NCBI GenBank assembly: GCA_022113835.1
Contig: JAILWY010000006.1
Coordinates: 8,060,001 to 8,124,000 of the forward strand
From: Atopsyche davidsoni
Taxonomy: Eukaryota > Arthropoda > Insecta > Trichoptera > Hydrobiosidae
Direction of reading: 5' to 3'
Length of the DNA stretch: 64,000 nucleotides
Part shown: in pieces, positions 26,801-36,100 of the stretch
How the letters are laid out: each line of letters opens with the position of its first letter
How positions within the stretch are numbered: position 1 is the first letter of the stretch
Program-made: the position numbers and the translations under genes
The notes under the pieces: generated by a model
Seen by the model: the letters and a program-made list of their open reading frames with translations, nothing else
Database searches by the model: none
What the model was told of the DNA's origin: nothing

Positions 26801-28488
26801 AGATTGACATTGTAGAACACTCAGCTCGGATAGACCCTTTGCAATTTAGATGACAGCGCATATAGATTTCAATATTTAAGTTATATATTGTCAAGAAATT
26901 CAATATTTTTGACAGAGAGTACTTGGTGGAATTCCATTTTAATATTTTGAATAAAAGTAAATCACTCAAGTATTTTTATTCAAAATATTATATATTGTCT
27001 TCAGCTCCCTTCTTCGGTGTGGCTGGGGGGGTTCTTTAACCCCCAGAGTCTCCTGACGGCCATCATGCAGAGCACAGCCAGGCGCAATGAGCTTCCACTG
27101 GATAAAATGTGTCTCCAGTGTGACGTCACCAAGAAAAATAAAGAAGATTTCACGTAATTATTATTCACATTATAAATTTAAATTTTCATACTTAGTGAAA
27201 CAACAAATTTAGGTATTTTCCCAAATATTTTTTTTATTAACCTCGTAATCATTTTTCATCAAATCGTATTTATTATATTGATAGCCCACAGGTCTCATAG
27301 AGAATCCTTGGTGGAATACTGCCAACAATATGAACCGACAGCATAAATAAAGTGTTATGTCTTCCTAACCTAATCTGCTCCAAGATTTTCAACTATGAGA
27401 TATCAAAGAAGAAAAAAATAGGCTGATTAACCGAAGAGCTCCGGAAACATTGTTGGTAAATGTCTAATAATTGGGGTTTGCGCAGATCCGCCCCCAAGGA
27501 TGGGGCGTACGTGCACGGCCTGATGATGGAGGGGGCCCGTTGGGACGCGCAGGCCGGCATCATCATGGACTCTCGCCTCAAGGAGCTGTTCCCGCAGATG
27601 CCCGTCATCAACATCAGGGTATGGTGAAAACCCCAATACCAGTTTCGGGGCTGTCCTTGAAGATGGTGCTAGCACCGAGACCGAAACTTCGGAAGATTCA
27701 AATCAAAACCCACAACACCCAAGAAGGATTATTTTGGTTCAGAAAGATTGTCTCAAAATATATCATATTTATTTCGAAAAAAATATTTTCACTTGTGACT
27801 AATGTATTCAAATTATTTATTAGTATTAATATTCATATAATAAATATTTTTGATTTAAAGCATTATGAGATGCACGTGTGGCGAAGGTTTTTTTTATATT
27901 GATATTTCGTATCCATTTCAGAGCTGGTTTCTTTTTTCAAGTCCTGAAAATGTATGTTTAACAAAATAAAATAATTTATATATTTTATGATAAAATTTAA
28001 TGACAGGTGACCATTTTTTTTCTATAAAGATGTCACTGGAAACGACACGAAATTTTGACTATAAAATAATATAAATGAAAACGTATTCATTTCAATAACA
28101 TTTTTCAGGGTTCGTAGAATTCAGTTATAATATTTTTCAGTAAAATATGTTTTTAGTATTATTCCAATTCTTATTTGTACTAACATACTAGGTTGGCACC
28201 GTAAATGTAAATTACAAAACCTCACTCTTCCTGAAAAAATATGAACATCAACCGTCGACTGTAAAATAACGTATAGTGATATTTTTAAAATTTAATTATT
28301 CATGTTCATATTTTTTATTAATATAGGCTATTACGCAGGACAAGCAGGATTTGCGTAACATGTTCGAGTGTCCCGTGTACAAAACCAGGACCCGGGGGCC
28401 AACCTTTGTGTGGACCTTCAACCTGAAGACCAAGGATAAGCCCTCCAAGTGGACCCTCGCCGGAGTGGCACTGCTTCTTCAGGTTTAA
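830..28488 (+). CDS. Dhc93AB: Axonemal outer-arm dynein beta heavy chain (5'-partial, 67 exons in window)
   Basis: This is the ATP-driven microtubule motor of the outer dynein arm in cilia and sperm flagella. I joined 67 exons by GT-AG borders; phases agree at every junction and no in-frame stop remains. The joined frame is 13139 nt, about 4378 residues plus stop; family members are near 4460, so roughly 80-100 N-terminal residues lie left of the window. P-loops of AAA1-AAA4 stand at in-window residues 1762-1769 (GPAGTGKT), 2043-2050 (GNAGTGKT), 2370-2377 (GNAGCGKT) and 2717-2724 (GVGGSGKQ). The C-terminus ([11 protein letters not shown]) is typical of DNAH9/11/17. Remembered family sequences match along the whole length far better than gamma (DNAH5/8) or inner-arm classes. 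In Drosophila both Dhc93AB and kl-5 belong here, so the symbol names the class rather than a proven orthologue. Exon coordinates are in the segment entries that follow. Confidence 0.95.
1015..1095 (+). repeat. tRNA-like (possible SINE) fragment in dynein intron 1
   Basis: The stretch contains a B-box-like GACTCGAATCC after a possible anticodon-arm segment and is followed by a short A run. The A box is not convincing. It may be a fragment of a tRNA-derived SINE; evidence is weak. Confidence 0.25.
1140..1420. other. GC-rich patch of unknown nature in dynein intron 1
   Basis: Composition shifts sharply towards GC compared with flanking intron sequence. An open frame of 64 codons on + crosses it, but the protein resembles nothing I know, and a family comparison joins the flanking exons directly without it. 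It may be a mobile-element fragment; no ends or duplications were found. Confidence 0.3.
6044..7618 (+). CDS. Dhc93AB: Dynein distal tail, exons 12-16
   Basis: Exons: 6044-6255, 6332-6617, 6700-6972, 7048-7365, 7460-7618. They encode in-window residues 712-1127, linking the DHC_N1 tail to the linker. The last exon reads through a GTCACT that looks like a donor, because family alignment needs the following residues (EV.CIRKK then FDFNINFY); the true donor is GTAAGG at 7619. The next intron (7619-8606) is filled mostly by a hAT-like element. Confidence 0.9.
7681..8582. mobile_element. Non-autonomous hAT-like DNA transposon in dynein intron 16
   Basis: The left end reads CAGTGGTCCCCAAACC and the right end, read inward, CAGGGATCTCCAAACT. 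Such CAG.GGT.CCCAAAC termini are typical of hAT elements. An imperfect 8-bp target duplication flanks it: GTTAAGAG (7673-7680) and GTTTATAG (8583-8590), 6 of 8 identical, which suggests an old insertion. The 902-bp body has no transposase frame. It contains about three imperfect 41-51-bp subrepeats near 8012-8157 and two adjacent perfect hairpins at 8285-8356. Confidence 0.8.
8285..8356. repeat. Two adjacent perfect hairpins inside the hAT-like element
   Basis: Hairpin 1 pairs 8285-8302 with 8307-8324, an 18-bp perfect stem. Hairpin 2 pairs 8327-8339 with 8344-8356, a 13-bp perfect stem. Both have the same TATT loop and are two bases apart. In an old-looking element, perfect pairing is notable. 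Confidence 0.85.
8607..11287 (+). CDS. Dhc93AB: Dynein linker, exons 17-24 (DHC_N2 region)
   Basis: Exons: 8607-8780, 8854-8999, 9089-9215, 9927-9956, 10081-10326, 10426-10650, 10734-10960, 11143-11287. They encode in-window residues 1128-1567, most of the linker, the lever that swings across the AAA ring during the power stroke. Diagnostic peptides are [16 protein letters not shown] and [19 protein letters not shown]. Exon 20 is a 30-nt microexon (ten codons) that keeps frame on both sides. The donor of 10734-10960 is GTCTAA, weaker than usual. Intron 9216-9926 is AT-rich and holds nothing I recognise. Confidence 0.9.
11580..14177 (+). CDS. Dhc93AB: End of linker, AAA1 and start of AAA2, exons 25-30
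   Basis: Exons: 11580-11992, 12138-12273, 12625-12759, 12845-12975, 13054-13387, 13465-14177. AAA1 is the main ATPase site: Walker A GPAGTGKT in exon 27 (SLHLIM precedes it), Walker B CFDEFNR at in-window 1812-1818 in exon 28, and the sensor region [14 protein letters not shown] in exon 29. All catalytic residues look intact. Exon 30 (713 nt, the longest) carries the AAA2 Walker A GNAGTGKT, Walker B-like [14 protein letters not shown] and the segment [13 protein letters not shown]. Intron 12274-12624 shows no recognised element. Confidence 0.95.
14372..16432 (+). CDS. Dhc93AB: AAA2 end and AAA3, exons 31-36
   Basis: Exons: 14372-14673, 15100-15254, 15334-15470, 15545-16011, 16088-16203, 16271-16432. 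AAA3, a regulatory nucleotide site, has Walker A GNAGCGKT in exon 33 and Walker [14 protein letters not shown] in exon 34, both intact. The AAA3 segment [18 protein letters not shown] is clear. Intron 14674-15099 is AT-rich with no recognised feature. Confidence 0.93.
16516..17785 (+). CDS. Dhc93AB: AAA4, exons 37-40
   Basis: Exons: 16516-16715, 16873-17029, 17251-17439, 17546-17785. AAA4 has Walker A GVGGSGKQ in exon 38 and a Walker B-like FLMTDAQV in exon 39. As usual for axonemal dyneins, the Walker B of this module lacks the acidic pair. The segment [14 protein letters not shown] and [18 protein letters not shown] lead into the stalk. Intron 17030-17250 contains a GC-rich 100-bp patch unlike its surroundings. 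Confidence 0.92.
17863..20100 (+). CDS. Dhc93AB: Stalk coiled coil and microtubule-binding domain, exons 41-47
   Basis: Exons: 17863-18053, 18130-18299, 18447-18709, 19161-19281, 19457-19632, 19718-19887, 19962-20100. The two stalk helices are long charged heptad-like segments: CC1 in exons 41-43, and CC2 in exons 45-46. Between them lies the microtubule-binding domain, with [11 protein letters not shown] at its start, then DRSWKAAK and [12 protein letters not shown]. Exon 47 ([14 protein letters not shown]) begins AAA5. Intron 18710-19160 contains a foldback element with a tRNA-like core. Confidence 0.93.
18788..19010. mobile_element. Foldback element with 72-bp inverted arms and tRNA-like core (dynein intron 43)
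   Basis: Arm 18788-18859 matches the reverse complement of 18939-19010 at 69 of 72 positions. The 79-base spacer (18860-18938), read on the minus strand, resembles the anticodon and T arms of a tRNA: loop CATGTAA (anticodon TGT, threonine-like) in a 4-of-5-pair stem, then GTGGG-TTCAAGT-TCCAC with a B-box-like sequence. The acceptor and D arms are not recognisable. It could be a MITE that captured a tRNA, or a foldback built from a SINE. Confidence 0.75.
20187..23522 (+). CDS. Dhc93AB: AAA5 and start of AAA6, exons 48-57
   Basis: Exons: 20187-20351, 20593-20786, 20999-21203, 21438-21602, 21693-21833, 22032-22202, 22535-22683, 22917-23004, 23089-23168, 23246-23522. AAA5 has no P-loop, as in the family, and includes [16 protein letters not shown] and [14 protein letters not shown]. 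The helical strut ([13 protein letters not shown] and following) supports the stalk. AAA6 begins with [14 protein letters not shown] and GQGQEVVAE. Introns 21204-21437 and 22203-22534 are AT-rich; the second holds a copy of a dispersed repeat. Confidence 0.92.
20418..20477 (+). repeat. Dispersed repeat, copy A (dynein intron 48)
   Basis: It resembles 26900-26956: both run AATATTTTTG, then AGTAC, TGGTGGAATTC and AATATTTTGA in the same order, with short gaps. The family is not identified. Confidence 0.45.
22260..22345 (-). repeat. Dispersed repeat with GAAACGTCGGAAGATT core, copy 1 (intron 53)
   Basis: Read on the minus strand it carries GAAACGTCGGAAGATT and, about 20-25 bases later, AACACCCAAGAA. 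The same blocks in the same order occur at 27655-27730 on the plus strand. This core is reminiscent of retroelement-associated sequences in invertebrate genomes, but I cannot name the family. Confidence 0.5.
23674..28488 (+). CDS. Dhc93AB: AAA6 and C-terminal domain, exons 58-67
   Basis: Exons: 23674-23865, 24248-24419, 24562-24737, 24990-25232, 25368-25550, 25982-26041, 26121-26234, 27005-27153, 27486-27618, 28327-28488. They encode the end of AAA6 ([27 protein letters not shown]), then the C-terminal domain with [45 protein letters not shown] and [16 protein letters not shown]. Exon 67 ends with codons for LLLQV and TAA at 28486-28488. The stretch 25233-25367 also stays open but is an intron: the family needs EDK to join VKQMLDEI directly. 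Introns 26235-27004 and 27619-28326 carry repeats. Confidence 0.93.
26548..26870. repeat. Diverged tandem repeat, five units of about 70 bp (intron 64)
   Basis: Units start at about 26548, 26618, 26688, 26755 and 26813 (spacings 70, 70, 67, 58). Each starts with a TAGAGCACTC-like block, continues with a GGATCGTC-like block, then an AATTTAGATGACAGC-like block and TTGACAT..ATTG. Divergence is high, so it is old. Confidence 0.75.
26900..26956 (+). repeat. Dispersed repeat, copy B, ending in a hairpin arm (intron 64)
   Basis: It matches copy A at 20418-20477. Its last 16 bases (26941-26956) are perfectly inverted at 26974-26989, making a 16-bp stem with a 17-base loop just before exon 65. Confidence 0.45.
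27655..27730 (+). repeat. Dispersed repeat with GAAACTTCGGAAGATT core, copy 2 (intron 66)
   Basis: It has the core GAAACTTCGGAAGATT and later ACACCCAAGAAGG, matching the reverse complement of 22260-22345. It starts about 36 bases after the exon 66 donor. Confidence 0.5.
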
Positions 28489-28694
28489 ATAATGCTTTAC
28501 AGGACCCTCGCAGACTCCGTTTCGAAGCCTGTAGTCAATTTTTCCAACACTTGAATGCAAAATCTACCAAAACTTTAAACAATTCCACACAATAATTATT
28601 CATATTAAAAAAAAACGCAGGTAGCTTAGAATTAGTATGAATTGTTCCACGTAGATAATTTGTACTACAAAATTATATTGTGATAATAGAATAG

Positions 28695-28700
28695 AATAAA
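28695..28700 (+). terminator. Candidate polyadenylation signal for the dynein gene
   Basis: AATAAA lies about 207 bases after the dynein stop codon and is followed by an A-rich run. The region is so AT-rich that this hexamer could occur by chance; a second AATAAA follows near 28885. No transcript evidence is available. Confidence 0.3.
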
Positions 28701-29239
28701 AAAAATATTTACTATATATGTATTTATGTTTTAACACTCAAAAAGGACTTTTATTTATTGACAATATTTACTGTATTTTAAATTGTCTTTATATATATCT
28801 TAAAATTAATTTAACCTGTTCAGGAAAAACTGCCCACTAAGCCAATATCTTCCTCTTTTGCATTGTTTGCTTAGGCAAAACCTAAATAAAGGGACGTTAA
28901 AAATTGTTTGTAAGTTGATATTATCCTGATGGATGTTACATCAAACGCGAATTGATAAAAATCGTACAACATTTTTTTATCAGCTACTACTGTTTACTTA
29001 TAATATTGTGTTTATACATAGCACTAAAAGGGTGTCCCAGTTCGGGTCTTCTTGACAGGTTGAGTGACTGCCTCTATCGACTGTCAAGAACCCATCGAAA
29101 CTGAAGCCTCCAAATTAACACCAACCTGGCATGCCACAGCGTCAAGTGTCTTACTTGCCGATTCACTCATAATACAATAAACTTGGGGAGTAGTAATAAT
29201 CTTTTGACAGATTCCATTATCCTCTTCAGTGTGCGTCAA

Positions 29240-29296
29240 TAACCGCTGAAATACTAAAAAGGCTTCAATCAAGCCTTTGTAGTATTTCAGCGGTTA
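29240..29296. repeat. Strong 26-bp hairpin with 5-base loop
   Basis: 29240-29265 pairs with 29271-29296 with one mismatch; the loop is CAATC. A further 9-bp inverted repeat (TCTTGACAG / CTGTCAAGA) lies upstream near 29048-29090. It may be the end of a small DNA transposon; the stem is in the size range of a short microRNA precursor, but there is no other support. Confidence 0.7.
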
Positions 29297-30153
29297 GCTA
29301 ATGAAAAGACCAATATACACACAGAAGTACTTTTAATGAGGTAACGCTTTTGAATTACATTCACATGGACTTAATACTAATAATTTCATATTCACTTTAA
29401 ATAAAATTAAAACCACGCATATAAATAATATAAAATAACAAAAATATATTAATGAAAGCATTATTTGTAATAGTAAAAATAATCTCAGTTTTCATTGAAC
29501 AAAGCCAAAGATAAAACTTTTACTTTAATAAATACACATATCATTCGAGAAAAACCTTCAATTAAATTATTTATATCTTGATATACTTTGACTTAAAATT
29601 TAATAAAATTAAAAATCGATTTATCTTAAAAAAATAACCGACTGCTTAGTAAAGAACTTGGATAGATTTTTTTTAATATACGACCTGGCATGAAATACAT
29701 GAACGACTTACGAAACTAAATAATATTTATCTATAATAATTAATTTCTTTAGGTTTTTAATATTTGCTAACGGGTGTCTCATATTTTGCTCAACGCTTCG
29801 TGCTTGTGCGGAAGAGAACTTATCCTTGTGTACTTTTACTAGAACCTTACAATTCCGGTATCGTTATTTGACTCCAGGGCAATAGTTTCAGAATACAAAG
29901 TAAAATCGCTGGAAACGTGAGAATTCCTCGCAATGGTGGATAAGCAAATGGCCAAGGTCATCTGCATCGCGAACGCACCTGGACCATAAACATTTGATGT
30001 TTTATATCCTCCACGCTTTCGCGGTCGGTAACTTTCGACGTGTACGGCCTTAACAAGACTTCATAGTATATATCAAGCATCGTATTGGGCATTGAGTCTT
30101 TTCGTTTGGTTTTGTGCCCTCTGGTATATTTGCACAGCCACGATGTCCGCTCA

Positions 30154-33100
30154 TCACCCGACCGATATGGGGGAGTTAGGGGCACTGCGATACCTCGAAG
30201 GGCTCCCCTTGGAGGCTCCCGAGGAATGCTCTTCGCTCCAGTCACTGTGCAAATCGCTTCCCTGGATCGTAAGTCCAACGGCTCTCCGGGCTTTCGCTCT
30301 TCGGTTTTGGAACCACGTCTTTACCTGCACGAAGAAAAAGTCTGATAAATACATCGTTTATTCTGTGGCTTGATTTAGGTGTAGAAGTAGTTAAATTAAT
30401 TTAGAGACCTTGCATTTATGAACAAAGTATTATGGAGTAACAATTGTATAGATGCTTCTAACTAGGATGAGTTAAATATACGATGACGGGATGTTCGTCT
30501 ATGACCTGATTGGAGCTCCTCTGCATTTGTTTTGAATTGGCAAGGGAACCATTGAAACCTTGTCGGAGGAGTCGGACCTCATCCATGTCGATATGCTCAT
30601 CTTTCTAATTTTATCTTGTCATACTTGCCATTTACACTCCCTGATTGATTGCTTTGATCGTTTTTATAACATGCGTCAAGTGTTGCGCTATTGCCTTCGG
30701 GTCGTTTAGATGTAGACATAGGCTCTCCAGCTAGTGTCAGTGGAAGCTGTATAACGAGGAGATGGGTCACTGTTTGTGACGTGGAGTCAGGTGTAACCTG
30801 TGGAGGTACCTTCTCATCACCCCAAAGAGTTTGTTGACAGCAGGTGCTCACCTGTCGGTCGCTGAGCTTGAGCTGGGTGGCCAGGACGCGGCGCTCCTCG
30901 GGGTTGAGGTATCGCCGGGAGTTGAAACGCCTCTCCAGGTCCTGCGTCTGCTGAGGGGTGAAGCGCACCTGCCCACCCTTGCGCTTGCTGAAGGCCATGG
31001 GCACCCCCAGCGAGCGCACACACAGCGCCGGGCCATAAGGGGTGCCCAGCCCATACGGGGGATGCACCCCCGCCATGGCCCAGTGGTGCGGGGAGACTAC
31101 TGAAAGAAAATGCACTTTTTACTTTCACGTACTTACCAAAAAAAAAAAAAAAATTAATATATAAATAAATAATAAAAAATACCACCAAAGCTCAAAAGTT
31201 CGAGAGGTCACTATTGGCTGCTAAAAAAACATTCCGTAAATATTCACGACTATATAATAATATATTCTTGGAAAAAAAATTGTTTTTATCAAATATGAAA
31301 ATATTGATTTTATACACAAGTGTTTGTTTAGTTGTGATAATATTGAATTGCATAATTTAATTTTAATATAATAATTCTTTATCAAATCAAACGGCTGAAA
31401 TAGTACTAAAATTTTTCCCTATGATATACTATATATAGAGTCAAATGATTTATTATGGAGTTTTTTTTTTTTCTGCAGTTGATGTTTCCTATCCATTTCA
31501 AAGCTTGCATCCATACCTTAATTCCTGAAAAAGCATCTCTAAAAAAAGACACGGCCCAAGTGTTGATCAATAAAATAAATTTGTAAGATATTTTCAGGTA
31601 TTCTTTAGGTAAAAATAATCCACCAAAGCTCAAAGTGGGGGTGGAAAATTTGAGTTCGAGAAAATGCAAATTTGGTATGTAAGGAAGGTAAGCAATCAAC
31701 ATATGATTTTTTCGGGATATTATTTTTTTATATATTTAAACTTGCAGCGGGTGTCATGCCTGAACAAAATTACTATATTAAAAAAATATATCAAAGATCA
31801 TGTGAAACAGAACTCCATATCATCATTAAAAAAATCGTACGTGGTTCAAAGTCAACAAAAGTAATAGAAATCAGTAATAAAGAGATTAGCTGACTACAAT
31901 CTGGATTACACGCAAGAGATTTGCGCTATCAGAAGAACATTACTTATTGGTGCTAATAGGCAATTACAATCAAGTCATAATTGGTTTATTTAAAGAATTT
32001 TTAATCTCGAAAAGTTTTCTCGTTTTTTTTGTGTGCTATAATATCACAAGGTAATTGAAATAATCAATATTACACAGGTAATAAACCAATCTTGTTCAAG
32101 TCGTATATTTGTTGATTGACGTAAAAGAGTAATATTATAAATCTCTTCAAAACAAACAAAATAAAATATAAAACTGAATTATCGAAAGATTATTTGTGCC
32201 ATAATCAAGCTATTTGAAACTTAAATTTATTATTAATATACATATTTTTTTTAGAGTTTTATAGGGTTGAATTTTTACTCCACTTATTAGAGAAAAATTA
32301 AATATATATTTATGTTTATAAAGGAAAAATGGGGTATATGACTTGATAGATTTTAGTTTAGCAAAATATAAAAAAAGTTTTTTCTGTGGTTTAGTCTCTC
32401 ATTTTTTAAATCTATATATAAAACCATTACAATTTCAAATAATAATAAAATCTCCAACTCATTGTCAACAACGTGTTCATTGTCGTCATAATAATGCAAA
32501 AGGATTACTAATAAAATAATTATTCAATTTGTTATGTCAGACAGAAGAGATTATCGCCTCTTGCACATTTGAATGATGGATTGATAAATTAAATCACGAA
32601 ACAGGATGTAATTGCTATCTGCTATTAAAAGCAATATATGTGTTTTATATATTTTTAAAAAAAATATTCTTTATAACAAAAGAAAGTTAACATTTGTCAA
32701 AATAAAAATATTCATACCCTCCTTAAAGATATAATAACTTCCAATGATTTATTCAAAGTAATCTATTTAGCTTTTAAACAGTATTAGATCGCTATGATGT
32801 TTTTCATATAATCTAGATTTTCTACGACCAGTATTAGTTCCCTAAGCAATTTTAATCATCAACTTAACCTAATCAGTAAAAAATAGCCATGAGGCTTTGG
32901 TGTTATCAGTAATACGCAATGATGAATACTGATTGATTGCCTAGAGCTGATTAATCGGAATATTTACAAGTACATTATTAAAGCCGTGAAATGTGATAAG
33001 TGTTGACGTAATTCAATGTATTGGCTTGTCTTTGGTTTATCAATCAATGTTTTTTTTAAATTCTCAATAATCTTTGATTTTCATATTGAATATGCCACGA

Positions 33101-36100
33101 TTCAATTTGTAAATTATGATTTAACCGTTATAACTAATAGTAAAACACAAATTTTGCTTAACATCCGCGTATCCTTGATACTGACGACGCCACGTAAAGG
33201 GTTAGACTTTACACTTATTTAAAAATTAAAAATATTAAAAATAAAAGAGAGTTAAACATATTATTTAATACATTGAAGAGTGGTTGATGTTTGAAGAAGA
33301 AAAATAACAAACTCTAACTATGAAAAACATATTAAAAAAATAGATAATAAAATATCAGAAAATCTAACTGAGCGTATATGACGAAGAATTCGTAAAAAAC
33401 TTACATATGTTATTAGATTAAAAATAATTTTAAAAAACCCACACTTTTAAATAATATGAATAGCGAAAATCAGTTTCTGCATAAAATACGGTATTTCCTT
33501 GAAAAAATTTCTAGACCGTCATCGTGATAAGAGATTTTCGTGGATAAGTAACATTCAATATACGTTTTAGAAAATGGGATTTTCTTATCATATAATTGAT
33601 TTACAATTATATCTCGATGTATTAATTATTAATATGTATAATTTAACCCACTTATGCCCACATTTATTTCATAAAAAATAATTATATATTATTGAATTCG
33701 CTTTGACTTATTTTTGTGACTTAATCTGAGAATCTTCTATCATTTTGATTACACTGTTTACAAGATAAGATCCCATATCTTTAATCTACACGCCTACGTT
33801 TAATGAATAAAGTACCTCAATTTTTACTTAGATTATACTAACCACAGCTAACTGCTTTGATTTGTAATACTTCACATATTTTTTCGAGAATAATTAATTA
33901 TATAATTCAGAAAAATATAGTTATACACAGGTGGTATTCGAATCTACACTCCTGTATATTGTGGTTTGATATCTTTAACCTGTAACTTTGGTGCCTTTAC
34001 AGCAGGAATTAATTTTGCCCAAAGCCTCCAATTGCCATAAAATTAAACACTAGACTTGTTTAAGGCTCTGCATGAAGAATATCATATGAATGTTTTTCGA
34101 TATGATGTTCCCACTGAAACCGAAAGGAGTGCTGAGTTTTTGGCTGAAACTATAGGCTGTTGTAACTTTGAGGTGCTGAATATCACTCCCCTCGTGCACA
34201 AGGGTTAAAAAAATTCATAATAATAGATTAGATTCATAATTTTGATTTTTATAATCTCGAGGACATTTATTATCTTCATACACATCAACTCAGTTCAGTT
34301 CAGAACAGATCGTCTCAAAAATGTATAAATATTTTTTTTTATATAAATCAGGCGTTTTTTTTATATAAACGGGTTGACGGTAAAGTACTTAGTACGAACG
34401 CGGCTTATCGTTGTTTTTTGGAAATAATTGATGCTGTTAGCGAAAAACTCAAGATAATTGTAAAGATAAGATAAATAATTATCAAATAAACGTAATTCAA
34501 TGCAGCGCTAATCTCAACTCACTCGGCTCATTATTAAGATTACCAAAGTGTGAAATGGAGATTAGTCGAGAAAAAATATTTCACAATATTTTTTTTAATC
34601 ACTCGGACCTATGCACACAAAGAAGTGTAAAAATTTGCGATTTTCACTTTTGTATCCTGAAACGCTGTGAGAGATTTTTTCAGGAAACACTAAAATATGA
34701 TTTTTATGCAACAAATTTTTTTTACTAATTTTATATTTTTTTAAGATCAACGGTGAAATTTCATAGCAATTTCTTGCTTCATGTTATTCATGAATAATAA
34801 GTTTTGAAATGATTAAAAATAAATAAATATTTCTAAATCTAGTTTTGAACAGAAATAGACTTTGATATCAAATTTTTTAATCTTGTTTGCGTCTATTTTT
34901 GAGCATTGATTATAAGAATAATTAACCGAACTTAATAATATTATGATGTATTGCTGATCACATTAATACTTTAAATCGATAATTATATTTACATTTGTAA
35001 ACATTGTATCGTTAATGCTAATGAATTACAAGTCATTTTTTTTATCAAAAATATAAATCGTAATTTTAACATTTTGTTAGTCGCAATAGAAGTAAAATTA
35101 TTTATATATATATCTATATATATATAAAACACAAATTCAAAAACCGGCGGTTATTTGGCTGCGCTAAGCTTTAAAACCATCGAACCGATGTCCCCCAAAC
35201 CGGTTTCATTTGAAAGCCAATAATACTGAGGTGGTTTAAGGCTACTTAAATTAAACAATTTGTAGTTAAATTCTGTTTATTTAATTAAATAGATTATCAA
35301 AATTTCCAATACAAAAATTTCAACATTTTGCGGTAGCGAATACTTTTCAAAAAAGAAACAGTAACATTTTCCAAATGAAAAAAGTATTTTATTTCTTTAT
35401 TTAGCGTATATATATATACGTCAAATATTTTTTTTATTTAAAATAACGGCAAGCAAAGATTTCGGTTAGATTGTGAAAAGCAAAATATCAATAGCAAGTT
35501 GGAGAAACGCAGTTTTTTTTGTTTTGAAGTACGGCAGGCTATGCTTTTGGGATTGCACGATGACCTACTGAATGCTGGTATAAAATTGAAATAAATTAAT
35601 GTTATACACTAAATATCCAATTGGAGTGTCAAGACCGCAAACAATCACACTCGGATGGCGATAAGGAGGGCTTCTATTCCGCTCTGTCCTTTATGGCCGT
35701 GTCCCTGCAATTAGCGGTCGCCGGGGGAGCCCCGCGGAGGATGTGGCTGCAGATAAAGACAGCCCGAGTCACTTCAGAGTGTGACTTTCAGCATTACAGC
35801 CTTTCAAAATCAAGGCACACCCGCTGCACTCTAACCTAACCTAACCCATGAGGAAATCGACTCTTGTACAGGCAAAAAATCTCATCAGCACAGGTGGTGT
35901 ACATCGTGGTGTATATCTTCTCCTCCCAGCTCTCCTCATTGCTTGTGCATTCTGTACCCTGAGCATGCATAAAGGATCGACAATACAATACAGTAATGGA
36001 CTGATTGTAGAGGGATGTGCTCTGGAAGTACGTGGGGGGGGCTTATTATTATATTATATATTGTTTCTGTAGCTTGCTGCAAATGGAGTATCAGATCTAA

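Larger units (their letters stand above)
28489..30153. other. Intergenic region between convergent dynein and Hhex genes
   Basis: It contains the 3' untranslated sequence of both genes, presumably. It is AT-rich apart from 29030-29300, which has a GC-richer block ending in a strong hairpin. No coding sequence was recognised. Confidence 0.6.

Noticed and set aside
35100..35130. TA-rich run as a structured element
   Set aside because: Simple low-complexity sequence.
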